Shown here piece after piece: positions 1 through 4,642 of a DNA stretch of 5,976 bases. Within the stretch, counting starts at the first letter, position 1. Every line of letters starts with the position of its first letter. The notes beneath the pieces were generated by a model, which saw only the letters and a program-made list of their open reading frames with translations, did not search any database and had not been told where the DNA came from. The position numbers and the translations under genes are program-made. Location: assembly GCA_016213985.1 (NCBI GenBank), contig JACRPJ010000031.1, positions 1 to 5,976 of the forward strand, read 5' to 3'. Source of the stretch: Candidatus Woesearchaeota archaeon (GTDB taxonomy: Archaea; Nanobdellota; Nanobdellia; Woesearchaeales; GW2011-AR9).

Positions 1-1
1 A

Positions 2-91
2 GCTTTCTTAATGTCTAGAGTTACCGGAGTAGCGCTAAAAGAAGAAAAACCCACCAAGAGACTATTGGATAGAATTGGGTACGAGAAATAA
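2..91 (+). CDS. 3' end of an unrecognised protein gene (partial)
   Basis: The second frame is open from the window edge to a TAA at 89-91 and encodes the last 29 residues of a protein, ending KRLLDRIGYEK. The composition is ordinary for a soluble protein (basic, no membrane segment). I do not recognise the family from this short tail. There is no clear poly-T terminator directly after it. It could also be a chance open frame, but the amino-acid make-up and the lack of other explanations for the left edge favour a real C-terminus. Confidence 0.5.
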   Translation, partial: AFLMSRVTGVALKEEKPTKRLLDRIGYEK

Positions 92-138
92 TTGTTATCT
101 ATGATTCCGTCGGGCGCCCATGGTTCATTCTGTTTTAT

Positions 139-339
139 CTATATCATGATATAAGTGACGCTCAGATAACAAATCAATTTAAGCAATAACTTATCTTTCC
201 CAGAATGAATAATACATCTCGGATTAGTAATAAATTCCATATCTTGAGCATTCGGCCCTTCAAGAGTGCAAGAACATATCTCATGGTATATATTCCCAGT
301 CTCAGCTTTAACAAGTTTTAACAGATCGCCGTATTTCAT
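139..339 (-). CDS. small hypothetical protein (66 aa), weak
   Basis: A 66-codon ORF starts with ATG at 339 and ends with TAG at 139-141. The product starts MKYGDLLKLVKAETG, has a Cys-Ser-Cys pair and a third Cys, and ends in a hydrophobic stretch. No family is recognised. In favour: it lies divergently from the 408-1082 gene, and the minus strand of the shared AT-rich box at 371-387 reads CCTTTTAAATAAAT, which would place transcription start about 14 nt before the ATG. Against: no ribosome binding site is visible in the short leader, and the C-terminal third has no clear protein character. It may be a chance ORF filling the gap between two genes. Confidence 0.3.
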   Translation of the reverse strand: MKYGDLLKLVKAETGNIYHEICSCTLEGPNAQDMEFITNPRCIIHSGKDKLLLKLICYLSVTYIMI

Positions 340-370
340 GTCTTTTTTAGATATTACTCGGGGCTCACAG

Positions 371-387
371 AAATTTATTTAAAAGGT
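371..387. promoter_or_regulatory. TATA-box region, possibly bidirectional
   Basis: The + strand reads TTTATTTAAAAGG, an archaeal TATA-like box centred near 381, about 27 nt before the ATG at 408. That is the spacing expected when transcription begins at the start codon (leaderless mRNA). The complementary strand reads CCTTTTAAATAAAT and could serve the divergent ORF starting at 339. Use of the + direction is well supported by spacing; the minus direction is speculative. Confidence 0.6.
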
Positions 388-407
388 TCTCCTCTTCTTA
401 ATCATAT

Positions 408-1082
408 ATGATCCAAAATTGTCAAACATTAGCTGAATTATGGAAAATTGTTGATGATGTAAATAAGAAACATTTTCCGGAAAATAACTTAAAACCAATT
501 TTAGGAAATGGAAAAACATTTCGTCCAAAAGTCATGTTTGTTTTTATCAATCCTACTCATGCAAACATAAGTTCAGACCAAAATTGGCAAGGGCCAAGAT
601 TTCCGTTCATTGGAACTAAACCCATTTGGAGAATATTTCATAAAGCGGGAATGTTTGACGACAAACTGATTAAAGAAATAAATAATTCAAAATCTTGGTC
701 TCTAGAATTGACTGATACAGTTCTTAATTTTCTCAAATCAAAATCACTCTATTTTACTAACATCGTTAAGTGGACTGGTCATGATGCTACTTTGCCAAAT
801 CCAGATAAAATTAAGTTATTTTTGCCAATTTTGGAAAGAGAAATTGAGATTGTTCAACCCCAATATATTGTAACTTTTGGACTCATTCCTTTTGAAAATA
901 TGACTAAGCAAAAAATCAAATTGAATGATTATTATTCAGAAATAATGCAAAACCAACGATTGAGATTTTTTGACATGCAATATAGAAATTTCAAAACAAA
1001 GATCATTCCTTGTTATTTTCCGGTTGGAAGAGGAGACCCTAAAAAAGCGGTTGAAATTCTTAAATTGATAGATAGTCTGTGA
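408..1082 (+). CDS. uracil-DNA glycosylase superfamily protein (divergent)
   Basis: A 224-residue soluble protein assigned by motif order to the uracil-DNA glycosylase (UDG) fold. FINPTHANIS (about 46-55) sits where UDGs have their first active-site motif after a beta strand (KVMFVF). NIVKW (118-122) matches the N-x-V-K-W type strand motif of families 4-6. IVTFG (154-158) is the usual following strand. PCYFPVGRGDP (201-211) is where the HPSP-type DNA-intercalating motif normally lies. The expected role is excision of uracil or other damaged bases from DNA. The four Fe-S cysteines of family 4 are absent (only two Cys in the protein), and the HPS motif is altered, so substrate and activity are uncertain. 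The start ATG at 408 has no Shine-Dalgarno but lies about 27 nt from a TATA box, so it is probably leaderless. The gene stands alone and converges on the transketolase operon. The superfamily call is fairly firm; the catalytic assignment is not. Confidence 0.72.
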   Translation: MIQNCQTLAELWKIVDDVNKKHFPENNLKPILGNGKTFRPKVMFVFINPTHANISSDQNWQGPRFPFIGTKPIWRIFHKAGMFDDKLIKEINNSKSWSLELTDTVLNFLKSKSLYFTNIVKWTGHDATLPNPDKIKLFLPILEREIEIVQPQYIVTFGLIPFENMTKQKIKLNDYYSEIMQNQRLRFFDMQYRNFKTKIIPCYFPVGRGDPKKAVEILKLIDSL

Positions 1083-1140
1083 GCTCCTGCGTCATACTGT
1101 CGGTTGCTTCGCTCCCTCGTTCGGGACAGATAACAGCGGC
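1083..1140. other. GC-rich convergent intergenic spacer with small inverted repeat
   Basis: The gap between the two convergent genes (stop codons at 1080-1082 and 1157-1159) is much richer in G+C than its surroundings. It contains CTGTC (1097-1101) and its complement GACAG (1125-1129) separated by 23 nt. It may act as a two-way terminator or barrier, although no poly-T run follows on either strand. It could also be inserted or degenerate sequence. Function unknown. Confidence 0.35.
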
Positions 1141-1156
1141 GCATATGTTATATTTA

Positions 1157-1900
1157 CTAAAATCCACCTGCCCAATAAGTACATACTTTCTTTCCATCAG
1201 CCATATAGTCTTCTCTTTCTCCTTCCCATGATTTAAGAGGACCACAGTTTATCTCTGTAGGACAAACTACACTAATAGTACCATTCCAATTATTCACAGT
1301 TTCACAATCTCTGAACTTTAAATGTTCACTAACACCTGCACCAACAATAAGTGCTAATCCGGCAGCATAAACTGCTGGCAATACAAATCTTTCCATCCAT
1401 CCAGCTCTCTTTTGTTTCCCTACTTCAAAATTCTTCACTGCTCTTACTATATCATTTACATCAAGTCTTTTCTGCACTAAAAGATTACAATAACTATCTG
1501 AGCCAGCATAACCATCAACTGCTAAGTGCTTATAGTTCAAACCTCTTTCAGAAGCAAATACTCTTAATTTTTTTCCAATACCACAGCCCTCAAACTGTTC
1601 TTCGATAACCATAACATTTTTCGAATCTGATAATGCCCTTTCGAACTCGTTCTCATCAATATTACTGATGGTCGGCAATTGCACAACTTTTACCCTTTTC
1701 CCTTCTTGTGCTAAAATGTCAGTAGCAAAAACCGCATCATATGTTCGTAAACCAGTTGTTACAATAGTGGCATACTCTCCATCTCGCAGCACCTCTGGTT
1801 TACCTATTTCAAATGCATAATTTTTATCATGGAGGGTTACAGGATGCTCTCTTTGAAAATACGCAACTTGGGATAATTTACTTGGAGGTACAAATTCCAC
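1157..1900 (-). CDS. transketolase C-terminal fragment with transmembrane helix and cysteine tail
   Basis: Third frame. FVPPSKLSQ directly continues the preceding fragment. The transketolase C-terminal domain runs to about residue 158 (DIVRAVKNF). It is followed by a basic linker (KQKRAGWMER), a 19-residue hydrophobic segment (172-190, DNA 1331-1387), and a 57-residue polar tail with Cys at 199, 213, 219 and 240 and one N-G-T sequon (Asn206). The basic side lies before the helix, so the enzyme would face the cytoplasm and the tail the outside, where the cysteines could form two disulfides. The listed start at 1900 is a GTG inside the domain and is not a real start. Another reading is that a separate small membrane protein starting at the Met of MERF (about 1396) has become fused to the enzyme. 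Confidence 0.7.
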   Translation of the reverse strand: MEFVPPSKLSQVAYFQREHPVTLHDKNYAFEIGKPEVLRDGEYATIVTTGLRTYDAVFATDILAQEGKRVKVVQLPTISNIDENEFERALSDSKNVMVIEEQFEGCGIGKKLRVFASERGLNYKHLAVDGYAGSDSYCNLLVQKRLDVNDIVRAVKNFEVGKQKRAGWMERFVLPAVYAAGLALIVGAGVSEHLKFRDCETVNNWNGTISVVCPTEINCGPLKSWEGEREDYMADGKKVCTYWAGGF

Positions 1901-2789
1901 AAAATCTTTTCTTTTTTCTCATGGCCTCTAACTGTTCGGGATCAGCAGCATGAAGAACAGTAACTTCAGGAAGATTAGCTAACTCATATGCATTGAGACA
2001 ATGATGAGAAACATCATCCTTTCCAGAAGATAACCCGTTATGTGTTCCAATCAGTACCGTGGAAGCTTTAGGTTCTATTCCCTGCTCTCCCAAAATTGCA
2101 TATAATTGAGATAAAGATTTAATTTGTTCTCTTCCCCTGTTTGCTAAAAATTGACCAAATGTTACTGCGACCGTATCAATTCCTTGCAGGGCATACCCTT
2201 CTGTTGCAGAAACCATCATTTGTTCTCTACAACCAACATCAACATATCTGTGAGGATGTTTTTCTTTTACTTTCAATATTCCTGTGGAACTTCCTGTATC
2301 AGCTGATAAGAAAACTACACTTGTATAGTTATCCGCTAATTTTCCAAAGACATCTCCAAAGGCTTTGCGTTCCCTGCCTGAAGTTGAAGTAACTTGTCTT
2401 TCGGGGAAAACATAAACCTCTCCCGGCTTAATAATTCCACCAATAGCTTGTTCAAGAGTTAACGCAGGAAACTTTGAATGGAATTTATTATCTCCTGCCA
2501 TCCGTTTATGCTTTGCTCCTTTTACTGTATTAAATACAATAGCAATCGGCTTTTCGTGTCCGGCTTCTTGAAGTTGCTTTACTTTTTCATATGTCCGCAA
2601 AACACTTTCAGCATCATTTCCATTGAGGGCATAATCTAATCTATTTTCTTGGAATAAACTATCAACACTGTCGCATAATGCTGCAATATTGGGGATAGTT
2701 TCAGGCCTACTTAATTCCCTTCCAATAACAGTAAAACCTAAAGCTTCTAATTTTTCTCTGTAATTATCTTCTGCCCCCCCCCCCCCCAT
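1878..2789 (-). CDS. transketolase middle fragment (end of N domain plus pyrimidine-binding domain)
   Basis: Second frame. Meaningful homology starts right after the G run with AEDNYREKLEALGF, which continues the N-terminal fragment with no missing stretch. The GTVKGAK-like region (about 88-93) and FHSKFP (103-108) close the first domain. The pyrimidine-binding domain follows: GCREQM (186-191), whose Glu189 corresponds to the glutamate that activates thiamine, then THNGLSSGKDD (249-259) and SHHC, the phosphate- and substrate-binding loop. The frame ends as R-K-K-K-R-F-C-G and stops at 1878 shortly after the A-rich tracts. The ATG or GTG-like start within the G run is not a believable translation start; this is an internal piece of one gene. 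Confidence 0.7.
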   Translation of the reverse strand: MGGGGAEDNYREKLEALGFTVIGRELSRPETIPNIAALCDSVDSLFQENRLDYALNGNDAESVLRTYEKVKQLQEAGHEKPIAIVFNTVKGAKHKRMAGDNKFHSKFPALTLEQAIGGIIKPGEVYVFPERQVTSTSGRERKAFGDVFGKLADNYTSVVFLSADTGSSTGILKVKEKHPHRYVDVGCREQMMVSATEGYALQGIDTVAVTFGQFLANRGREQIKSLSQLYAILGEQGIEPKASTVLIGTHNGLSSGKDDVSHHCLNAYELANLPEVTVLHAADPEQLEAMRKKKRFCGICTSK

Positions 2790-3321
2790 CTAAGCCAAAT
2801 CCGTTGGCATTAACCATATAGATAAAATTACTTCTTAATGCTCTCCCAGCAAATGCTAATGCCTCTTGTGTTAATCCCTCTTGAAAATCAGAATCTGAAC
2901 TTATTGCATACACTGTTCTTTGATGATTAGCCAATGCAAAAGAAACCGCTTTAGGAATTGCCATGCCTAAACTTCCCTCGTTTGATTCAATTCCCGGAAC
3001 AGAAACTTTTGGATGTCCTGATGTTCCTCCTAAAGTTCTATAACCCTCTAATAATTTTTCTCGTTCAAAGAAACCATACCTACTTAACAGACTATAAAGA
3101 GGAAGTGCCGCACTATGGCTTCCGCCAGTAATTAAGATATTTCGGTTAGGATTATCCTTCTGAGCAGGATCAGTATTCAAAAATCCACCTTCATAGAGAG
3201 CGGTGAGTATTTCAACTAACGAAAAGCTACCACCAGGATGACCACTATTTCCTGCATTATGAACTGCAATGAGGATGTCCTTTCGTACTTCAAAGCATAA
3301 GTCCTCTAATGCTTTAGTCAT
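2764..3321 (-). CDS. transketolase N-terminal fragment (thiamine diphosphate domain)
   Basis: First of the three frames, ending in GGGGG-R-R and TAA just past the 14-G run. It holds the pyrophosphate-binding half of the thiamine domain: AGNSGHPGG (residues 23-31), TSGHP (100-104), SLGMAI (117-122) where other transketolases have G-P-L-G-Q-G, and SSDSDFQEG (141-149) leading to NANGFGLDG (171-179). The classic G-D-G of the metal and cofactor site reads S-D-S here, while the downstream E-G and the Asn residues are kept. Its frame is entered from the upstream 48-aa gene with an 8-nt overlap. If the sequence is right as given, the product would end inside the fold and could not work alone. Confidence 0.7.
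   Translation of the reverse strand: MTKALEDLCFEVRKDILIAVHNAGNSGHPGGSFSLVEILTALYEGGFLNTDPAQKDNPNRNILITGGSHSAALPLYSLLSRYGFFEREKLLEGYRTLGGTSGHPKVSVPGIESNEGSLGMAIPKAVSFALANHQRTVYAISSDSDFQEGLTQEALAFAGRALRSNFIYMVNANGFGLDGGGGGRR
2774..2787. repeat. 14-base G/C homopolymer inside the transketolase gene
   Basis: Fourteen consecutive C on the + strand (G on the coding strand). With 13 (or 10, or 16) bases the N-terminal frame would run straight into AEDNYREK; with 14 it stops three codons later. This is the exact point of the first frameshift. A tract this long in an AT-rich genome is either mis-called in the sequence or a genuine slippage hot spot. Confidence 0.9.
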
Positions 3322-3460
3322 TTTTCTGTCCACCTTTCAGGATTTTGTTAACAGCAAACTCGATAGCATGAGATTTATTTCTAAATGTCCCTTCTCTTAC
3401 CCGTTCTTTTATTTGGAAGAGGGTTTCCGTATCTATGGATATACATATTTTTTGCTTCAT
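3314..3460 (-). CDS. ribbon-helix-helix DNA-binding protein (48 aa)
   Basis: A 48-residue ORF, ATG at 3460, stop TAA at 3314-3316, overlapping the transketolase start by 8 nt (ATGACTAA). The sequence has the whole ribbon-helix-helix (CopG/MetJ-like) plan: a beta strand KQKICISID with alternating residues that would contact DNA as a dimer, helix 1 TETLFQIKERVREG, the turn FRNKSHA, and helix 2 IEFAVNKILKG. Such proteins are small dimeric repressors, often antitoxins or autoregulators. No toxin gene is next to it; its partner in the operon is transketolase, so a local transcriptional regulator or a stray antitoxin-type protein are both possible. The ATG lies about 29 nt from a TATA box and has no Shine-Dalgarno, which fits a leaderless start. 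The family call rests on pattern; the regulatory target is inferred. Confidence 0.8.
   Translation of the reverse strand: MKQKICISIDTETLFQIKERVREGTFRNKSHAIEFAVNKILKGGQKND
3330..3337 (-). promoter_or_regulatory. Shine-Dalgarno for internal gene of operon
   Basis: The minus strand reads AAAGGTGG, 8 nt before the ATG at 3321. It marks that ATG, not the overlapping GTG at 3333, as the transketolase start. It fits the archaeal pattern of leaderless first genes and Shine-Dalgarno-led downstream genes. Confidence 0.7.
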
Positions 3461-3481
3461 ACTGAGTATGCAAAAGTATAA

Positions 3482-3494
3482 CTTATTTATAAAG
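3482..3494 (-). promoter_or_regulatory. TATA box of the RHH-transketolase operon
   Basis: The minus strand reads CTTTATAAATAAG, centred about 28-29 nt before the ATG at 3460, the correct distance for a leaderless transcript. No other good TATA-like box lies between it and the start. Confidence 0.65.
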
Positions 3495-3507
3495 CTTTGG
3501 TATTTTA

Positions 3508-3521
3508 CTACTATAAAGTAG
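3508..3521. promoter_or_regulatory. inverted repeat upstream of the operon promoter (operator candidate)
   Basis: CTACT-ATAA-AGTAG is a perfect 5-bp inverted repeat with a 4-nt spacer, just upstream of the TATA box of the ribbon-helix-helix gene. More copies of CTACT or AGTAG occur at 3555-3559, 3630-3634 and 3662-3666. Ribbon-helix-helix dimers commonly bind short paired sites near their own promoter, so this is a candidate self-regulation site; the binding is inferred. Confidence 0.3.
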
Positions 3522-3581
3522 AATTATTGATGCAGCCAAACCATTATCTAAAATCTACTCTGTACGCAGAAATGTCAAAAA

Positions 3582-3689
3582 CCACCAGTCAGAAACTGGT
3601 GGCATGTTGTGATAGTCGCTATCACACCAAGTAGTTTTTGATGCTCAAAATTCCACTTTGACTACTCATCACAGATGAGTGGAATTTTG
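3582..3689. other. cluster of three strong hairpins (possible structured RNA or transposon-end remnant)
   Basis: Hairpin 1: CCACCAGT (3582-3589) pairs with ACTGGTGG (3595-3602) around a 5-nt loop. Hairpin 2: TGTGATAG (3608-3615) pairs with CTATCACA (3619-3626) around TCG. Hairpin 3: CAAAATTCCA (3646-3655) pairs with TGGAATTTTG (3680-3689), with an inner stem CTCATC/GATGAG around ACA and a 9-nt bulge. AGTAGT (3630-3635) can instead pair with ACTACT (3661-3666), which would break hairpin 3. The first hairpin resembles those at right ends and omega-RNAs of IS200/IS605-IS1341 elements, but no TnpA or TnpB gene is nearby. Direction, expression and identity are unknown. Confidence 0.45.
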
Positions 3690-3876
3690 TTGTTTAAAAC
3701 GCACCACTAGACCGAAACCGTTACACTTTGGACGCTGTCTCCCAATTCCAGATTATGCGCTCCTCAAAACAAAATAATTACTAAATAAATCCCCCTGAGA
3801 CATAACATCATTAGCTTCAACTTCTCTCTCCCAAAATATAATTAGGTTACTTCTCAGTTCTCTCTTTGCAGAACAA

Positions 3877-3889
3877 AATATTTAAAAGT
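3877..3889 (+). promoter_or_regulatory. TATA box of tRNA-Arg
   Basis: ATATTTAAAAG, centred about 30 nt before the first base of the tRNA at 3913, the usual distance for archaeal tRNA promoters. Confidence 0.6.
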
Positions 3890-3935
3890 TACCCACAGTT
3901 TATTAGCTTTAAGGGCCCGTAGCGTAGCCTGGATA

Positions 3936-3950
3936 CTTTAAAGCCAAAAA
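3936..3950 (+). other. tRNA-Arg intron 1 (D-loop, about position 21/22)
   Basis: Fifteen bases (CTTTAAAGCCAAAAA) separate the D-loop AGCCTGGATA from the only strand able to close the D-stem, GCGC at 3951-3954. The flanking A allows a one-base shift either way. It is very short for an intron and no full bulge-helix-bulge is evident. Confidence 0.6.
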
Positions 3951-3966
3951 GCGCGACAGCCTTCTA

Positions 3967-3998
3967 CAACCCAAGCTTTGGTGCTTAGTGTTGCTGAG
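3967..3998 (+). other. tRNA-Arg intron 2 (canonical 37/38)
   Basis: A 32-nt insertion after A37 (3966) and before A38 (3999), the most common archaeal tRNA intron site. Inside it CAAC (3967-3970) pairs with GTTG (3990-3993), and a further small stem AAGC/GCTT fits within. Confidence 0.75.
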
Positions 3999-4020
3999 AG
4001 CTGTAGATCGAGGGTTCAAA

Positions 4021-4065
4021 TAGTTGGCGAGAGTTCGATAGCGAACGAAAGCGCCAGCTTGACTT
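4021..4065 (+). other. tRNA-Arg intron 3 (T-loop, 59/60)
   Basis: A 45-nt insertion that splits the T-loop. It shows a near-canonical bulge-helix-bulge: exon TCAA (4016-4019) pairs with intron TTGA (4059-4062), a 3-nt bulge ATA (4020-4022) follows, then the inner helix GTTGGCG (4023-4029) with CGCCAGC (4052-4058), capped by GTTCG/CGAAC. A T on both sides (4021 and 4066) leaves a one-base ambiguity. Confidence 0.75.
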
Positions 4066-4080
4066 TCCCTTCGGGCCCGC

Positions 4081-4095
4081 TCTTTTTGTTCTTTT
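4081..4095 (+). terminator. T-rich terminator of tRNA-Arg
   Basis: TCTTTTTGTTCTTTT directly after the mature 3' end; a T run without a hairpin is typical of archaeal transcription termination. Confidence 0.55.
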
Positions 4096-4121
4096 CATAA
4101 TCTATTGTTATCCACCACCAA

Positions 4122-4132
4122 AAAATATATAA
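4122..4132 (+). promoter_or_regulatory. TATA box of the 131-aa gene
   Basis: AAAATATATAA, centred about 28 nt before the ATG at 4156, giving a leaderless start there. Confidence 0.6.
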
Positions 4133-4155
4133 GCTTATTATCCTCACCAAGAAAA

Positions 4156-4551
4156 ATGAATCATGACCATTCTTTTCCTCACGCCTACGCAGGAACAGAA
4201 ATCTTTGCCAGTGTATTTACTCCTAAAAACGGAGATTTTAGAATCTGTGTCATAGCAACCCCTATTTATCAAAACTTTAATCAAGAACTTAATGAAAAAG
4301 AAAAAAAAGATATTTCTGATCTACTCCTAGACATCCCGGATGTAGAATGTCGGGATGTTAATGGGGACTATTCTATTATAGTCAAAACAGAAAACAATTC
4401 TAAAAGATTATTCTCTTATTTTGGAAAATGCTTTCGAGAAACAAGAATAAATGAAACCGAAATCTCAAATAGAAAACTTCTCCAGTATCAAAAGATTGTT
4501 GAAAAACTGTCTAAGGAAGGATATAGGTTTATCGAATTTAAAGATAGTTAA
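4156..4551 (+). CDS. hypothetical protein (131 aa)
   Basis: A 131-residue soluble protein, stop TAA at 4549-4551, not recognised. The N-terminal half is strand-like (TEIFASVFT, DFRICVIATPIY) and the C-terminal third is helical and charged (ISNRKLLQYQKIVEKLSKEG). There is no signal peptide, membrane segment or clear metal-binding motif; three single Cys residues are scattered. The open frame extends upstream to a TTG at 4105, but that start lies before the TATA box, so ATG 4156, at leaderless distance, is preferred. It sits between the two intron-rich tRNA genes on the same strand, with its own promoter and a T-rich terminator, so it is probably a single-gene unit. The position gives no reliable functional clue. 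Confidence 0.7.
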   Translation: MNHDHSFPHAYAGTEIFASVFTPKNGDFRICVIATPIYQNFNQELNEKEKKDISDLLLDIPDVECRDVNGDYSIIVKTENNSKRLFSYFGKCFRETRINETEISNRKLLQYQKIVEKLSKEGYRFIEFKDS

Positions 4552-4558
4552 TCAAAGA

Positions 4559-4570
4559 TTTTTATTTTTT
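4559..4570 (+). terminator. T-rich terminator after the 131-aa gene
   Basis: TTTTTATTTTTT starts 8 nt after the stop codon; typical archaeal oligo-T stop signal. Confidence 0.6.
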
Positions 4571-4578
4571 CTAGAAAA

Positions 4579-4591
4579 CTATATAAATAAA
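4579..4591 (+). promoter_or_regulatory. TATA box of tRNA-Cys
   Basis: CTATATAAATAAA, centred about 27 nt before the tRNA start at 4612. Confidence 0.65.
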
Positions 4592-4642
4592 TTACACTCA
4601 AGCCTTCTTAAGCACCCGTCACCAAGCGGCTAAGGTAATCGA

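Larger units (their letters stand above)
1157..3321 (-). pseudogene. tkt: transketolase, full reading across two frameshifts, with C-terminal membrane extension
   Basis: Three consecutive minus-strand reading frames join into one fused N+C transketolase of about 720 aa once one base is removed at each of two points (the G14 run at 2774-2787, and the A6/A4 tracts at 1907-1917). Transketolase uses thiamine diphosphate to move two-carbon units between sugar phosphates in the non-oxidative pentose phosphate pathway. In many archaea the N and C halves are separate subunits; here they are one chain. Family signs in order: NSGHPGG near residue 25, a S-D-F-Q-E-G thiamine site near 144, the GCREQM catalytic-glutamate motif, THNGLSSGKDDVSHH, and the C-terminal domain. 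About 75 residues beyond the normal end carry a predicted membrane helix and a four-Cys tail. Start chosen at ATG 3321, 8 nt after an AAAGGTGG Shine-Dalgarno; a GTG at 3333 lies inside that site. Both lesions are homopolymer-type +1 events with all motifs intact, so a sequence error or slippage tract is more likely than true gene decay. Confidence 0.75.
3461..3912. other. gene-free region between the transketolase operon and tRNA-Arg
   Basis: About 450 bp with no credible coding sequence on either strand. It holds, from left to right, the operon promoter and inverted repeat (3482-3521), a three-hairpin cluster (3582-3689), a stretch from 3690 to about 3870 in which I see no gene or strong structure, and the tRNA-Arg TATA box near 3883. 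Confidence 0.7.
3913..4079 (+). tRNA. tRNA-Arg (anticodon TCT) with three introns
   Basis: Ends GGGCCCG (3913-3919) and CGGGCCC (4072-4078) form a perfect 7-bp acceptor stem, discriminator G4079; CCA is not encoded. Removing three insertions gives a 75-nt cloverleaf: T8 A9; D-stem GCGT (3922-3925) with GCGC (3951-3954); D-loop AGCCTGGATA; anticodon stem ACAGC (3956-3960) with GCTGT (4000-4004); anticodon loop CTTCTA+A, anticodon TCT at 3963-3965; variable loop AGATC; T-stem GAGGG (4010-4014) with CCCTT (4067-4071, one G-U pair); T-loop TTCAAAT. The identity rests on the UCU anticodon and the GGGCCCG/AGCCTGGATA body usual for archaeal tRNA-Arg. Introns: D-loop (about 15 nt), canonical 37/38 site (about 32 nt), T-loop 59/60 (about 45 nt). 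It decodes AGA (and AGG by wobble). It has its own TATA box and a T-rich terminator. Exact splice points may shift by 1-2 nt. Confidence 0.85.

Noticed and set aside
1060..1245. Minus-strand ORF 1060-1245
   Set aside because: It overlaps the transketolase tail in another frame, runs through the GC-rich spacer and has no family features.
1351..2392. Plus-strand ORFs 1351-1608 and 2141-2392
   Set aside because: They are antisense shadows of the transketolase gene with low-complexity, unlikely protein sequence.
3269..3481. Plus-strand ORF 3269-3481
   Set aside because: Antisense to the ribbon-helix-helix gene and transketolase start, which have far better protein character and signals.
3575..3690. 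C/D-box guide RNA on the minus strand (GTGATGA and CTGA present)
   Set aside because: The boxes are about 80 nt apart, no internal D'/C' pair is seen, and the hairpins would bury them.
3690..3780. Possible tRNA on the minus strand
   Set aside because: Short tRNA-like words occur but no acceptor or T-stem of proper length can be paired.
4105..4155. TTG start adding 17 residues to the 131-aa protein
   Set aside because: The TTG lies upstream of the TATA box; ATG 4156 has leaderless spacing.
4451..4633. Plus-strand ORF 4451-4633
   Set aside because: Out-of-frame shadow of the 131-aa gene running into the terminator and tRNA-Cys.
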